A stretch of DNA of 64,000 bases from Pseudarthrobacter sp. NBSH8 (GTDB taxonomy: Bacteria; Actinomycetota; Actinomycetes; Actinomycetales; Micrococcaceae), in NCBI RefSeq assembly GCF_014217545.1, contig NZ_CP043178.1, positions 2,542,001-2,606,000 on the forward strand, written 5' to 3'. The translations under genes were made by a program, and so were the position numbers. Below, piece after piece: positions 55,323-64,000 of the stretch (its first letter is position 1; each line of letters opens with the position of its first letter). Under the pieces are notes generated by a model. It was not told the origin of the DNA. It made no database searches and was given only the letters and a program-made list of their open reading frames with translations.

Positions 55323-56960
55323 CTAGCGCTTCTGCTTGACGATTTTTTCCTGGTCAACGTCGCCCTCGGAGATAGCGTCGTGCTCCTCGTGGCCGGCGCC
55401 TACCAGGCGGTTGTCACCTTCACCGAAGAAGCCCTTTTTGAAGGCCACGATTGCAGTCTTCAGTGCTTCAGCAGTGTCATCGTCCATAACGTTGGTCTGC
55501 GCCAGCGTGGTCAGGATGGAGGACTTGTGCTTGAGGTGCTCCAGGAATTCGGTCTCAAAGCGGTTGATATCCTCAACCGGAACCTCGTCGAGGTAGCCGT
55601 TGGTACCGGCCCAGATGGACACAACCTGGTTCTCGATCGGGAACGGCGAGTACTGGCCCTGCTTGAGCAGCTCCATCAGGCGGGCACCACGGGTCAGCTG
55701 CTGGCGCGATGCTGCATCGAGGTCCGATGCGAACATGGCGAAAGCCTGCATGTCGCGGTACTGGGCCAATTCCAGCTTCAAAGTACCGGAGACCTTCTTC
55801 ATGGACTTGACCTGTGCAGCACCACCAACGCGGGACACAGAGACACCCACATCGACAGCCGGACGCTGGTTGGCGTTGAAGAGGTCCGACTGCAGGAAGA
55901 TCTGGCCATCGGTAATGGAGATCACGTTGGTCGGGATGTAGGCAGAGACGTCGTTTGCCTTGGTCTCGATGAGCGGCAGGCCGGTCATCGAACCGGCACC
56001 GAGCTCGTCAGAGAGCTTGGCACAACGCTCCAGCAGGCGGGAGTGCAAGTAGAAGACGTCGCCCGGGTAGGCTTCGCGTCCCGGCGGGCGGCGCAGCAGC
56101 AGTGACACTGCACGGTACGCCTCGGCCTGCTTGGAGAGGTCATCAAACACGATGAGGACGTGCTTGCCGCCGTACATCCAGTGCTGGCCGATGGCCGAAC
56201 CGGCGTACGGTGCCAGGTACTTGAAGCCTGCGGGGTCAGACGCGGGGGAAGCCACAATGGTGGTGTATTCCAGTGCGCCGTTGTCCTCAAGGGTCTGCCG
56301 GACAGCCGCAATGGTGGATGCCTTCTGACCGATTGCCACGTAGATGCAACGCACCTGCTTGGTCACGTCACCGGAAGCCCAGTTGGCCTTCTGGTTGATG
56401 ATGGTGTCGATCGCGATTGCCGACTTGCCGGTCTGGCGGTCACCGATGATCAGCTGACGCTGGCCGCGGCCGATGGGGATCATGGCGTCGATAGCCTTCA
56501 GACCGGTCTGCATCGGCTCGTGGACCGACTTACGCTGGGTCACGCCGGGCGCCTGGAGTTCCAGTGCACGGGTGGTTTCGGCCTTGATCTCGCCGAGGTC
56601 GTCGATGGGCTGGCCCAAGGGGTCAACCACACGTCCGAGGAAGGCGTCGCCTACCGGTACGGACAGAACCTGACCCGTACGGTGGACTTCCTGGCCCTCT
56701 TCGATTCCGGTGAAGTCACCGAGTACGATGACACCGATCTCGCGGACGTCAAGGTTCTGGGCCAGGCCCAGGGTGCCGTCTTCAAAGCGAAGCAGCTCGT
56801 TCGCCATGACCGAGGGAAGGCCCTCAACACGGGCGATGCCGTCACCTGCGGTTGTTACACGGCCAACCTCTACGCGCTCTGCGTTTCCGGGTTCGTAGGA
56901 CGCCGCGAACTCGTTCAACGCATTACGGACGTCGTCGGCGTTGATGGTCAATTCGGCCAT
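55323..56960 (-). CDS. atpA: ATP synthase alpha subunit
   Basis: This 545-residue non-catalytic subunit has the P-loop [13 protein letters not shown] and Walker [18 protein letters not shown]. The C-terminus has a charged tail (about 40 residues, ending QEKIVKQKR) beyond the usual core. The start is the ATG ending at 56960. Confidence 0.98.
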   Translation of the reverse strand: MAELTINADDVRNALNEFAASYEPGNAERVEVGRVTTAGDGIARVEGLPSVMANELLRFEDGTLGLAQNLDVREIGVIVLGDFTGIEEGQEVHRTGQVLSVPVGDAFLGRVVDPLGQPIDDLGEIKAETTRALELQAPGVTQRKSVHEPMQTGLKAIDAMIPIGRGQRQLIIGDRQTGKSAIAIDTIINQKANWASGDVTKQVRCIYVAIGQKASTIAAVRQTLEDNGALEYTTIVASPASDPAGFKYLAPYAGSAIGQHWMYGGKHVLIVFDDLSKQAEAYRAVSLLLRRPPGREAYPGDVFYLHSRLLERCAKLSDELGAGSMTGLPLIETKANDVSAYIPTNVISITDGQIFLQSDLFNANQRPAVDVGVSVSRVGGAAQVKSMKKVSGTLKLELAQYRDMQAFAMFASDLDAASRQQLTRGARLMELLKQGQYSPFPIENQVVSIWAGTNGYLDEVPVEDINRFETEFLEHLKHKSSILTTLAQTNVMDDDTAEALKTAIVAFKKGFFGEGDNRLVGAGHEEHDAISEGDVDQEKIVKQKR

Positions 56961-57044
56961 CTGCAGTCCCTGCTCTCCTGTTTTCGTGATCATCGTTGCT
57001 CACGATGACCGGGGGTTTCGTTTCGTTAAGTTGTGCTTGTCCGG

Positions 57045-57872
57045 CTAACCGGCCAGTTGGCGGTGAAGCTGACCCAGCCGGGTGATAACCGAAGCGTCAA
57101 GCACTTCGTCACCGACCTGGACGCGGATTCCACCGATCAGTTCAGGATCAACGGTGATGTTGATCTTGAGCTCGCGACCGTACAGGGAATTAAGCCCTGA
57201 CTGGAGGCGGGCGAACTGCGTTTCCGTCAAGGAACGGGTGACGCTGACCGTTGCAATCCAGCGCTGCTGCCGCTTGGCTGCCAGCTCGGCAAACCGGGCC
57301 ACCAACCTGGTCGGCTTGATGCCGCGGGGCTGGGCAACCGCCTGCGCAATGAGGACGTTTGCTTCCTCGCCTGCGCCGGGATTCAGCTTCCTCGCCAACC
57401 CGGTCTTCGCTGCAGCACTGGCCTGCGGCTCCGACAGAGCACGTTGTACCTCATGGTTGGAGGCAACGGCCTGGTTGAAGGAGAACAGATCGTTCTCCAG
57501 CTCTTCCAGCCCAGAGATTCCGGAGGCAGAAACGGCCGACTTGTTTTCAGCAACGGCGATAACCACCGTTGCGGCAAGCGTCTCGAGTGCATCGCCGATA
57601 TCTCGGGCCGATGCCCAGCGTGAACTGGCCAGTCCGCCCGCGATGTCCGCAGCCTCAGCGGAGACTTTTCCGCCAACAAGCTGCCTGACAAGCGCCGACT
57701 TTTCGGCACCGGTGCGGGACGGGTCAGTCAGGGCGCGGCGCAAGCCAGCCGAGCTATCCACCGTTCCCAGGATTCCGAAGAGTTCCTTAGCCAACTGCAG
57801 CGAGGCCACCGGAAGCTTTGCTTCCAGTTGGGTCAGCGCCGTGGTCAGCGATTCGCTCGATACACCTGACAT
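57045..57872 (-). CDS. atpH: ATP synthase delta subunit
   Basis: At 275 residues it is longer than E. coli delta (about 177), as in other actinobacteria. The C-terminal segment (ELKINITVDPELIGGIRVQVGDEVLDASV) is the canonical delta/OSCP end. The b subunit is separate here, unlike the fused b-delta of mycobacteria. It overlaps atpF by one base. Confidence 0.95.
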   Translation of the reverse strand: MSGVSSESLTTALTQLEAKLPVASLQLAKELFGILGTVDSSAGLRRALTDPSRTGAEKSALVRQLVGGKVSAEAADIAGGLASSRWASARDIGDALETLAATVVIAVAENKSAVSASGISGLEELENDLFSFNQAVASNHEVQRALSEPQASAAAKTGLARKLNPGAGEEANVLIAQAVAQPRGIKPTRLVARFAELAAKRQQRWIATVSVTRSLTETQFARLQSGLNSLYGRELKINITVDPELIGGIRVQVGDEVLDASVITRLGQLHRQLAG

Positions 57873-58429
57873 TACTTAGCTGCACCTGCGTTCTGGTTCT
57901 CCAGATCTGCCAGGAAGCGGTCAACGACACGGGCAGAACGCTCGTCATCGTTGAGTGCTTCGCCAACGATGCGGCCTGCCAGCGTGGTGGCCAGCGTGCC
58001 TACCTCGGAGCGCAGAGACACAACTGCGGCCTGGCGCTCCGATTCGATCTGCACGTGTGCCTGTGCCGTGATGCGGGCAGACTCAGCGGCAGCCTTTTCC
58101 TTCAGATCTGCAAGGATCTGGGCGCCTTCAGCACGGGCTTCCTCGCGGATGCGGTTGGCCTCGGCACGGGCATCGGTCAGCTGCTGCTTGTACTCTTCGA
58201 GTGCTGCAGAAGCCTCTGCCTGCGCCTTTTCTGCCTTGGCAATGCCACCTTCAATGGCCTCGGCACGCTCTGCAAACGTCTTCTCGAACATCGGGACAAC
58301 GAACTTGACCACGATGTACATGAGGACAGCAAAGCCGGCGAGAACGACGCCCATTTCCCAGACGTTGGGAACGAGCGGGTTGGTCGCCTCGGCGCCTTCC
58401 ACGGCGGCTGAGATGATCGTTTGATACAT
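57872..58429 (-). CDS. atpF: ATP synthase b subunit
   Basis: This 185-residue stator protein has an N-terminal transmembrane helix (VLAGFAVLMYIVVKFVVPMF) and a long Ala/Glu-rich coiled coil. The stop overlaps atpH. Confidence 0.96.
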   Translation of the reverse strand: MYQTIISAAVEGAEATNPLVPNVWEMGVVLAGFAVLMYIVVKFVVPMFEKTFAERAEAIEGGIAKAEKAQAEASAALEEYKQQLTDARAEANRIREEARAEGAQILADLKEKAAAESARITAQAHVQIESERQAAVVSLRSEVGTLATTLAGRIVGEALNDDERSARVVDRFLADLENQNAGAAK

Positions 58430-58485
58430 AATTCACCCGTCCTTATCTACTCGGTTCTGGATGTTCGCTTGGTTCTGAAGTCAGA

Positions 58486-58701
58486 CTAGAGAACGAAAGC
58501 GAAGACCAGGCCGAGGATGGCGAGGGCTTCAGTCAGCGCGAGGCCGAGGAATGCGATCGGCTGCAGGACGCGCTGGGCTTCCGGCTGACGTGCCACGCCG
58601 TTGATGTAAGCAGCGAACACGAGGCCAACACCGATACCACCGCCGATTGCGGACAGTCCGTAGCCGATGAGGTTGAGGGAGCCGTTGATGGTGCCTTCCA
58701 T
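58486..58701 (-). CDS. atpE: ATP synthase c subunit
   Basis: The 71-residue two-helix rotor subunit has Gly-rich helix 1 ([12 protein letters not shown]), the RQPE loop and the proton-carrying Glu in [15 protein letters not shown] precedes the ATG ending at 58701. Confidence 0.97.
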   Translation of the reverse strand: MEGTINGSLNLIGYGLSAIGGGIGVGLVFAAYINGVARQPEAQRVLQPIAFLGLALTEALAILGLVFAFVL

Positions 58702-58780
58702 TTTTCTTCCTTTCAAGATGCCATCTATGTGGCAGGTTGTTTGGGTTGCTTCATCCCCGTGAGGGGAAGTTTGTGGGTGC

Positions 58781-59581
58781 CTAGTGGCTGTCCGCGTGCA
58801 GGGCGCCTTCGATGTAAATGGCGGTCAGCAGCGTGAAGACGTAGGCCTGCAGGGCCATGATCAGTGCTTCCAGCATGTACATGGCAACTGCGCCGGCGAT
58901 GACCAGAAGGGAGGTTCCCTTGAGCAGGATGTTCTCCTGCATCACCAGGAACTCAATGCCGGAACCGGCGATCATGACGATCAAGTGTCCTGCCAGCATG
59001 GTGGCAAAGAGACGGAGGCTGTGTGTGACCGGCCGGACCAGGAAGTTCGAGATGATCTCGATCGGGATCACAATCGGGAGAATGTAGACCGGAACGCCGG
59101 ACGGCACGGTGGCCAGCTTGAAATACTTCAGGCCGTTCTTCTTGATGCCGATGGCAATCCAGGTGACGTACACAATGCCCGCGAGGACATAGGCGCCGCC
59201 AACGTGCGAGAAGCTTGGGAGCTGGATCACGGGAATGGCGCCGTAGATGTTGTTCACCAGAATGAAGAAGAAAAGGCTGAACAACAGCGGGACATACTTC
59301 ATGAAATCTTTACCGCCGATAATGTCTTTTGCAATGCCGTTTCGGACAAAGCCATAAGCCATTTCACCAGCGAACTGGAGCTTGCCGGGAACAAGCTGCT
59401 GCTTCCGCGCAGCTAGCAGAAAGAATGTGGCGATAATGACGACCGACAGGATTACCAGCAGCATCTGCTTGGAGAATCCGTCAGCCACCCCCCACGGCAG
59501 GATTGCCGGCAGGTGCATTTCTTCAATTCCAGGAGGATTGAACTCTCCTGAATCTTGGGCCGGGAGCGCAAGCGCGATCAA
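58781..59581 (-). CDS. atpB: ATP synthase a subunit
   Basis: The 266-residue membrane protein contains the essential Arg in [18 protein letters not shown] and the C-terminal [19 protein letters not shown] helix. It forms the proton path with the c ring. Confidence 0.97.
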   Translation of the reverse strand: MIALALPAQDSGEFNPPGIEEMHLPAILPWGVADGFSKQMLLVILSVVIIATFFLLAARKQQLVPGKLQFAGEMAYGFVRNGIAKDIIGGKDFMKYVPLLFSLFFFILVNNIYGAIPVIQLPSFSHVGGAYVLAGIVYVTWIAIGIKKNGLKYFKLATVPSGVPVYILPIVIPIEIISNFLVRPVTHSLRLFATMLAGHLIVMIAGSGIEFLVMQENILLKGTSLLVIAGAVAMYMLEALIMALQAYVFTLLTAIYIEGALHADSH

Positions 59582-59662
59582 CGCGTTTCCTCTCTGCAGT
59601 GTCCATCATTGGGCGTTGGTCGAGGACCCGCGGAATTGTGCTCCGCAGCTCCCCCTGTGCAA

Positions 59663-60001
59663 TTATTTGGCATTTGTGTTTCCGTCCGCGGACGGGCCGC
59701 TGTCTGCGCCGCTCTTACCTGCCGTGGTTCTGGAACTGGTAAGGCCATGCATGTGGGAAAGATAGAAACCTCCGAGAGCTCCAAGCAGAGCGCCTGCGAG
59801 CACGATCCAGCGGGTTCCCCACAGATAATCCAGACCCCACCCTATCAAACTCCAGACGATGATTCCGCCAATAATGTAGCTAAAGACGGCCATTCCGGCG
59901 TTGTATCCGCCGTCGTTGTTTTCGGCTGACACCCCCGGCGTGGGCGCAGCGTTCTTGGGCACGGAGGAACCGTTTTTCGCTGTTCGTTTCCGATCAGGCA
60001 T
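59663..60001 (-). CDS. Small AtpZ-like membrane protein of the ATP synthase operon
   Basis: The 112-residue protein has a polar N-terminus (about 40 residues), two transmembrane segments (about 46-64 and 72-93) and a short tail. The first helix has the Gly-rich IGGIIVWSLIGWGLDYLWG pattern of AtpZ/AtpI-related proteins. It overlaps the preceding small gene by 8 bp, and probably aids assembly or ion handling of Fo. Confidence 0.8.
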   Translation of the reverse strand: MPDRKRTAKNGSSVPKNAAPTPGVSAENNDGGYNAGMAVFSYIIGGIIVWSLIGWGLDYLWGTRWIVLAGALLGALGGFYLSHMHGLTSSRTTAGKSGADSGPSADGNTNAK

Positions 60002-60476
60002 CGTTCGGCTCCTTGGGCTCGGGGTCGTTGTAAATCTGCAGGCGCGCCTTGCTGAAGCCATAGATTTCGGCAGCCTGCCAGAAGACAACAGTGGCAACGG
60101 CACCAATCAGGAACCATCGGTCGTGAAGCCAGGCAGGTGCTCCGATCACAAACAGGACAACCGCGAAACCCACGACCTTGACAAAGTAGGTGGCCGCGAA
60201 CATTCCGATGGCACCGGAGGGGTTGTTGCGCCCCACAAAGTGGCCCACGAGAAGACTGATGGCGAAGAAGAGCATCACCAGGAGGCCGCCCAAAGTACTG
60301 GACAGGACGCCGCTGGGGCCGTTCAGGATCACAGCCGGGATGCCCGCCAGGATCAGCGCCCCTGCACCGGCAGCTGAACTGAGCGCGAGGAGGCGAAGCC
60401 ACAAAGACCGCGTGGGACCGGAAACACCAACGGGTCCGCTGCCGGACGCACGTCCGGATTCGGCGTTGGAGGTCAT
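59994..60476 (-). CDS. ATP synthase protein I-like membrane protein
   Basis: The 160-residue protein has four hydrophobic segments and the arrangement of AtpI, before the a subunit. It has no enzymatic motif. In other bacteria AtpI assists c-ring assembly. The ATG ending at 60476 is preferred to an upstream in-frame start; a promoter lies at 60537-60565. It corresponds in place to Rv1303. Confidence 0.85.
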   Translation of the reverse strand: MTSNAESGRASGSGPVGVSGPTRSLWLRLLALSSAAGAGALILAGIPAVILNGPSGVLSSTLGGLLVMLFFAISLLVGHFVGRNNPSGAIGMFAATYFVKVVGFAVVLFVIGAPAWLHDRWFLIGAVATVVFWQAAEIYGFSKARLQIYNDPEPKEPNDA

Positions 60477-60536
60477 AAGATCCCAATCGTCGGCGCCCTG
60501 GGGCTGGTTTGGCGGGGCAGCTTGGGCTGCCCTCAA

Positions 60537-60565
60537 ATTCTACACGAGATAGAAATATATCCGAA
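60537..60565 (-). promoter_or_regulatory. Putative promoter of the ATP synthase operon
   Basis: On the minus strand TTCGGA (60565-60560) is followed after 17 bp by TAGAAT (60542-60537), close to the -10 consensus. It is in the short gap between wecA and the atpI-like gene, about 60 bp upstream of that start. Confidence 0.55.
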
Positions 60566-60570
60566 CGCTG

Positions 60571-61683
60571 TTACGCCGGCGACTGGTCGCTGTGGCGGCG
60601 CAGGTAGGGCCAGGCCGTGATCAGGCCCATGACCAGCGTGGCGAAGATGTCCGCGGCCAAGACAACTTGCCAAGGGAAGACGGCAAAAGCCAATCCCCCG
60701 AAGGACAGGATGGCGGTCCAGAGGTACATCAGGATCACGGCCGTCCGGTGCGAGTAGCCGATATCCAGCAGCTTGTGGTGGAGGTGCCCGCGGTCTGCGG
60801 ACCACGGTGAACGTCCCCGCGCCGTCCGGCGGACCACGGCGAGGCCCAGGTCAAGCAGTGGCAGGAACAGCACGGCGAACGGCAGGAGGATCGGAATGAC
60901 GGTGGAGATACCGTTGGCGCGGTCGTACAGACCGGACGTGATCTGACCGGTGGAGACGATGCCCGCCGAGGCCATCAGCAGTCCGAGCAACATGGCCCCG
61001 GAATCGCCCATAAAGATCTTGGAGGGGAACCAGTTGTGCGGCAGGAAACCGATGCAGCTGCCCACCACCACGGCGGTGAGGAGCGTGGCCAGGTCTGAGT
61101 AGTCCAACAGAGTGGCGTTTCGGTGCACCCAGTATGCCGTGAAGAAGAAGGCAGTTCCACCGATGATGGCCACGCCGGCGGCCAGCCCGTCGAGGCCGTC
61201 AATGAAGTTGAAGGCGTTCATGGTGGTGACTATGAGACCGGCCGTCAGCACCACCCGGAGCGCTTCGTTCTCCAGGTAGATCGGCTCCGGAATCCACGGG
61301 ACAATGGTCATCCGGACTCCCCAGATGGCCACCACCATGGCGGCGGCGCTCTGGCCGATGAGTTTGACCCACCACCGGATGTCCAGGAGGTCGTCCGCGA
61401 TCCCCACGAGCACGATCAGCGCCGCGCCCGCCAAGACGCCCCATGGCGAGAAGTTGTTCCGGTATATGTCCTTGACGAAGAAGGACTGGCTGGCCACGAC
61501 GAGGGCCACCAGCACGCCAAGAAAAATGGCCACCCCGCCCAGCCGGGATACCGGCGTCGAATGCATGTCTCGGCTGCGGATGGGGGCATGGAGTTCGAGC
61601 CGGTTGCCGATGACCCTGGCAACCCATGTGGCCCCGTAGGAAACCATGGCAGCCGTCAGCCCCATCAGGAGGTACATGATCAT
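60571..61683 (-). CDS. wecA: Polyprenyl-phosphate N-acetylglucosaminyl-1-phosphate transferase (WecA/TagO family)
   Basis: The 370-residue protein has about 11 transmembrane helices. It carries the Asp-rich DDLLDIRWW, the catalytic NFIDGLDGLAAG, FMGDSGAMLLG and the terminal DRGHLHHKLLDIG. It attaches GlcNAc-1-P to decaprenyl/undecaprenyl phosphate for wall polymers. Place and family match Rv1302. Confidence 0.95.
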   Translation of the reverse strand: MIMYLLMGLTAAMVSYGATWVARVIGNRLELHAPIRSRDMHSTPVSRLGGVAIFLGVLVALVVASQSFFVKDIYRNNFSPWGVLAGAALIVLVGIADDLLDIRWWVKLIGQSAAAMVVAIWGVRMTIVPWIPEPIYLENEALRVVLTAGLIVTTMNAFNFIDGLDGLAAGVAIIGGTAFFFTAYWVHRNATLLDYSDLATLLTAVVVGSCIGFLPHNWFPSKIFMGDSGAMLLGLLMASAGIVSTGQITSGLYDRANGISTVIPILLPFAVLFLPLLDLGLAVVRRTARGRSPWSADRGHLHHKLLDIGYSHRTAVILMYLWTAILSFGGLAFAVFPWQVVLAADIFATLVMGLITAWPYLRRHSDQSPA

Positions 61684-61977
61684 GCGAGAGCGGCCATTTC
61701 GTCGGTGTGCGGCGCAACCCAGCGGGTGCGCACAGGCATGGACAGCAGCCCGAACAGGTGGTCCTCGATCGATGGGCTCACTGGCCGGGGATCTGACTTT
61801 CGATAAATGAAACTACTCCGTCGCCGGGCGGACAGCAGGCAGTGCTTGGTGCCTGACAGGGCTGTATTACAGTGGACTCTAGTCAAGATACTAGCGTCAA
61901 TAGCTCCATGGCTTCGCGCCACAGTGGCGCATTGCGAGCGGGGAATCCCCTGAAGGCCATGCTGAAAGGAATCCCCA

Positions 61978-62874
61978 ATGACCGTCCGGGTTGCAGTTGC
62001 CGCCGTGACATTTAACCGTCATAAAGAGCTGTCCGTCCTGCTGGACGCCGTGAATGCGCAGTCTGCGGCGGTAGACACCATCTGCCTCGTCGACGGCGGT
62101 TCGGATCCTGCCCGTGATGTCGCCGCGCGGCACGCGAACGTCGATTACGTCCGCTCCGAGGCGAACCTCGGAGGGGCAGGCGGCTTTGCCCTCGCCGCGT
62201 TGAAGGCAGTGGCCACCGGTGCCAAATGGATCTGGATGATGGACGACGACGCCGAGCCGGCAGATCCTGAATGCCTCGCCACGCTGCTCCGTGAGGCTGA
62301 AGCGCGTGACCTTGAAGCCGTCGTCCCGCTGGTGGTGGCGCCGGGCGATCCCGACCGGCTTTCCTTCTTTTTCCGGCTGGACGGAAGGGTCACCCATGAC
62401 CGGGCCGAACTGGAAAAAGTGGGCTTCCTTCCGAACGACGGGCACTTCTTCAACGGTGCCTTGATCCGGTCCGACGTGTTTTTCAAAGTGGGCCTGCCGG
62501 ACATGCGCCTCTTTATCCGCGGCGACGAGGTGGACTTCACCATCCGCCTGCGCAAGGCGCGCATCCGGTTCGGCACGGTGACCACCACCGCCATTACCCA
62601 CCCCCATGCGTTCGACGAGACGCGGCACGTCTTTGGTGCCCGCTGGCATGTGATCGTCCCGGACTCTGCCTTCAAGCGCTACTACTACTACCGGAACCGC
62701 GGCTACCTGATCCGCCGCTACTTCCGGGTCAAGTCGTTCGTGGCGGACGTGGGTGGTTACGTAGGCTACTTTGCGCAACGCCGTGACCTTCCCGGTTTCC
62801 TGTCCTGGGCAAGGTCCTTCACAACGGGACTCCGGGCCAAGGGGTTCGCGCCGCTGGAGGACCAGAAGTTCTAG
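61978..62874 (+). CDS. Glycosyltransferase family 2, GlfT2/rhamnosyl-like
   Basis: The 298-residue GT-A enzyme has DGGSDPARDVAARHANVDYV, the metal-binding WIWMMDDDAEP and later FFNGALIRSDVFF, RGDEVDFTIRLRKARI and THPHAFDE. The ATG follows an AAGGAA. It stands on the plus strand between minus-strand wecG-like and wecA genes, and its 3' end overlaps the wecG-like gene by 4 bp. The sugar is likely galactofuranose or rhamnose, inferred from the family. Confidence 0.9.
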   Translation: MTVRVAVAAVTFNRHKELSVLLDAVNAQSAAVDTICLVDGGSDPARDVAARHANVDYVRSEANLGGAGGFALAALKAVATGAKWIWMMDDDAEPADPECLATLLREAEARDLEAVVPLVVAPGDPDRLSFFFRLDGRVTHDRAELEKVGFLPNDGHFFNGALIRSDVFFKVGLPDMRLFIRGDEVDFTIRLRKARIRFGTVTTTAITHPHAFDETRHVFGARWHVIVPDSAFKRYYYYRNRGYLIRRYFRVKSFVADVGGYVGYFAQRRDLPGFLSWARSFTTGLRAKGFAPLEDQKF

Positions 62875-63629
62875 GCGTGGCCCCGGAGGCGTCGGCGGGC
62901 CAGGAGCCACAGGAGTACCCACGGCTCGCCGAAAACGCGGTACGCAACCCGGCGCGGATGCAGCAGTAGGCGCCACGCCCACTCCAGCCCGAGCCTTCCC
63001 AGCCAGCGCGGTGCCAGTTTTTGCACGCCCGCCAGCTGCTCGATGGCGCCGCCCACCGTGCAGTAGATGGCCGGCGGGAGCATATCCAGGCGGCGCTGCA
63101 GCACTGATTCCTGGAGGGGCATGCCCAGCCCGAGCAGGACGAGCTGGGGTTGATGCTCCGCGAGCCAGCCCACCGCGGCGGTTTCGACGTCGTCGTTCCA
63201 GCCTTCGCCAGGGAACCCTGTCACGGTGGCGGCCGGGGCAATGCCCTGGATCTGTGTGACCGCTTTGGCGTTGGCCTCCGTGCCGGCGCCGACCACGGCG
63301 ATCCGTTCAAGGCCGTCCACCCGACCCAGGGACGGCAGCCAGTCGGTGGACCCCAGCCGGTACTCCATCAGCGGGCTGACAGCGTTTCCAGTCCTGCCCC
63401 ACAACCACAGCACCGGTGCACCGTCCAGGAGCACGACGTCGCTGTTCTCGTACAGAGCGCGGAATCCTGCGTTGGAATGGGTCAGCGTCACGCTGTGCAG
63501 GTTATGTCCGACGACGGTGCGCCGGGTCCCGTCGTCGACAAACCCGGAGAGCACCACAACCAGTCCGTCCACCGTCAGCGGAGTGGCATCGACGCCGAGG
63601 ACAGGGATGTTCTGGCGTGCCAGGCTCAC
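62871..63629 (-). CDS. WecG/TagA/CpsF-family glycosyltransferase
   Basis: The 252-residue protein is GT26 with the VVGHNLHSVTLTHSNAGF, DGAPVLWLWGR and VLLGLGMPLQE stretches typical of TagA N-acetylmannosaminyltransferases. It would follow WecA in making a linkage unit for a wall polymer. The GTG start (63627-63629) overlaps the stop of the gene upstream by 4 bp. Confidence 0.92.
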   Translation of the reverse strand: MSLARQNIPVLGVDATPLTVDGLVVVLSGFVDDGTRRTVVGHNLHSVTLTHSNAGFRALYENSDVVLLDGAPVLWLWGRTGNAVSPLMEYRLGSTDWLPSLGRVDGLERIAVVGAGTEANAKAVTQIQGIAPAATVTGFPGEGWNDDVETAAVGWLAEHQPQLVLLGLGMPLQESVLQRRLDMLPPAIYCTVGGAIEQLAGVQKLAPRWLGRLGLEWAWRLLLHPRRVAYRVFGEPWVLLWLLARRRLRGHA

Positions 63630-64000
63630 CCGTCAGTCTCCCGGACCGGTGCGGCCGGCCCGTCGACAGATGTTTCAGGGGCAGGCGCATCAGATGCGGC
63701 ACGTTCGGCGTCAGATTCGACGTTTGATTCGACTTCTTCAGTTGCTTCCTCGGGCTCAGCCATCGGAATTTCGCCCAGGCCCAATACGCCCGGAACCTGC
63801 TCCCTCAGCTGTTCCAGGGACACGGCGCCGTTGCGCACCACTCGCAGGAGCGGACCGGTGGCGTCCACAATCGTAGAGGGCACGGCGTCAGTTCCTTCCA
63901 CCGGCCGGAAACCGCCTTCGAGGTAGACCTCCACGGACTCCGCGAGCTGGGCTCGTGCCTCAGCGGCGGTCTGCGCCGGCGGCTGGCCGGTCCGGTTCGC
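63626..64000 (-). CDS. C-terminal part of L-threonylcarbamoyladenylate synthase (Sua5/YrdC family), 5' end beyond window
   Basis: The visible 124 codons begin in the family pattern ANRTGQPPAQTAAEARAQLA, followed by VYLEGG and PSTIVDATGPLLRVVRNGAV, the conserved end of the YrdC core. After this comes a long acidic tail (from about residue 70 of the visible part, Glu/Ala/Asp/Ser-rich) ending in TGA. The enzyme makes threonylcarbamoyl-AMP for t6A in tRNA. It overlaps the GT26 gene by 4 bp. Its synteny matches Rv1301. Confidence 0.9.
   Translation of the reverse strand, partial: ANRTGQPPAQTAAEARAQLAESVEVYLEGGFRPVEGTDAVPSTIVDATGPLLRVVRNGAVSLEQLREQVPGVLGLGEIPMAEPEEATEEVESNVESDAERAASDAPAPETSVDGPAAPVRETDG

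Noticed and set aside
61870..61910. NrtR-like words (TAGTCA...ACTAG) in the gap before the GT2 gene
   Set aside because: The spacing between the half-sites is one base shorter than in the site at 10497, and the flanking genes have no link to NAD metabolism, so it is probably chance.

Overview
This is a high-GC actinobacterial chromosome segment. Gene content, codon use and gene order point to Micrococcaceae (Arthrobacter or a close relative); the genus is inferred from family resemblance only. I see no tRNA, rRNA, CRISPR, prophage or insertion sequence. The window is mostly core housekeeping genes with a few lineage-specific insertions. Several blocks keep the gene neighbourhoods known from Mycobacterium tuberculosis around Rv1301-Rv1341, in blocks that have been rearranged.

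Region 1 (1-4530) holds the tail of a probable flavin-dependent oxidoreductase, a MarR regulator, a transglutaminase-like protein, a lipoprotein, a DUF1684 protein, a fumarylacetoacetate-hydrolase-family enzyme and a GtrA membrane protein. Region 2 (4527-10511) is a compact de novo NAD operon on the minus strand, nrtR-nadA-nadB-nadC-nifS. It is headed by a perfect 15-bp palindrome that is a strong candidate NrtR operator. NrtR itself has a degenerate Nudix box, which fits ligand sensing without catalysis.

Region 3 (10.5-19 kb) is accessory. It has an amino-acid permease with a terminator in its leader, a fossil of a 2-oxoacid dehydrogenase operon (an E1-beta fragment joined to an E2 lipoyl domain), an alpha/beta hydrolase, a secreted serine hydrolase, a phosphoribosyltransferase, an MHS-type transporter divergent from an IclR regulator, and a second MFS transporter. 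Region 4 (19-28 kb) has sbcCD, an aquaporin with an unusual acidic tail, an ADP-ribosylglycohydrolase, a DUF4395 protein, an exonuclease-BRCT protein and a DedA protein.

Region 5 (28-34.6 kb) is the conserved block rdgB-rph-MBL phosphodiesterase-murI-DUF2017-clpS, divergent from the NAD-salvage pair pncB-pncA. Region 6 (34.6-48.1 kb) has a DEAD/DEAH helicase with DUF3039, nagB, an ABC exporter, an old-yellow-enzyme homologue, a thioredoxin-TPR protein without a CxxC, a large secreted or membrane protein, an AI-2E-family permease, an alpha/beta hydrolase, a small zinc-ribbon-like protein, nucS and a cold-shock gene. Region 7 (48.2-64 kb) has a rhomboid-like/MprF-like aminoacyl-lipid synthase coupled to a membrane esterase, DUF2550, the full F1Fo ATP synthase operon (atpI-like, atpBEFHAGDC), wecA, a GT2 glycosyltransferase, a WecG/TagA glycosyltransferase and the end of the threonylcarbamoyl-AMP synthase gene.

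NAD metabolism is a recurring theme: synthesis, salvage, the regulator and an ADP-ribose hydrolase all lie within about 30 kb. No clearly novel multi-gene system is present. The most promising items are the NrtR operator, the dehydrogenase fossil, the paired aminoacyl-lipid synthase and esterase, the permease leader, and the duplicated palindrome upstream of pncB.
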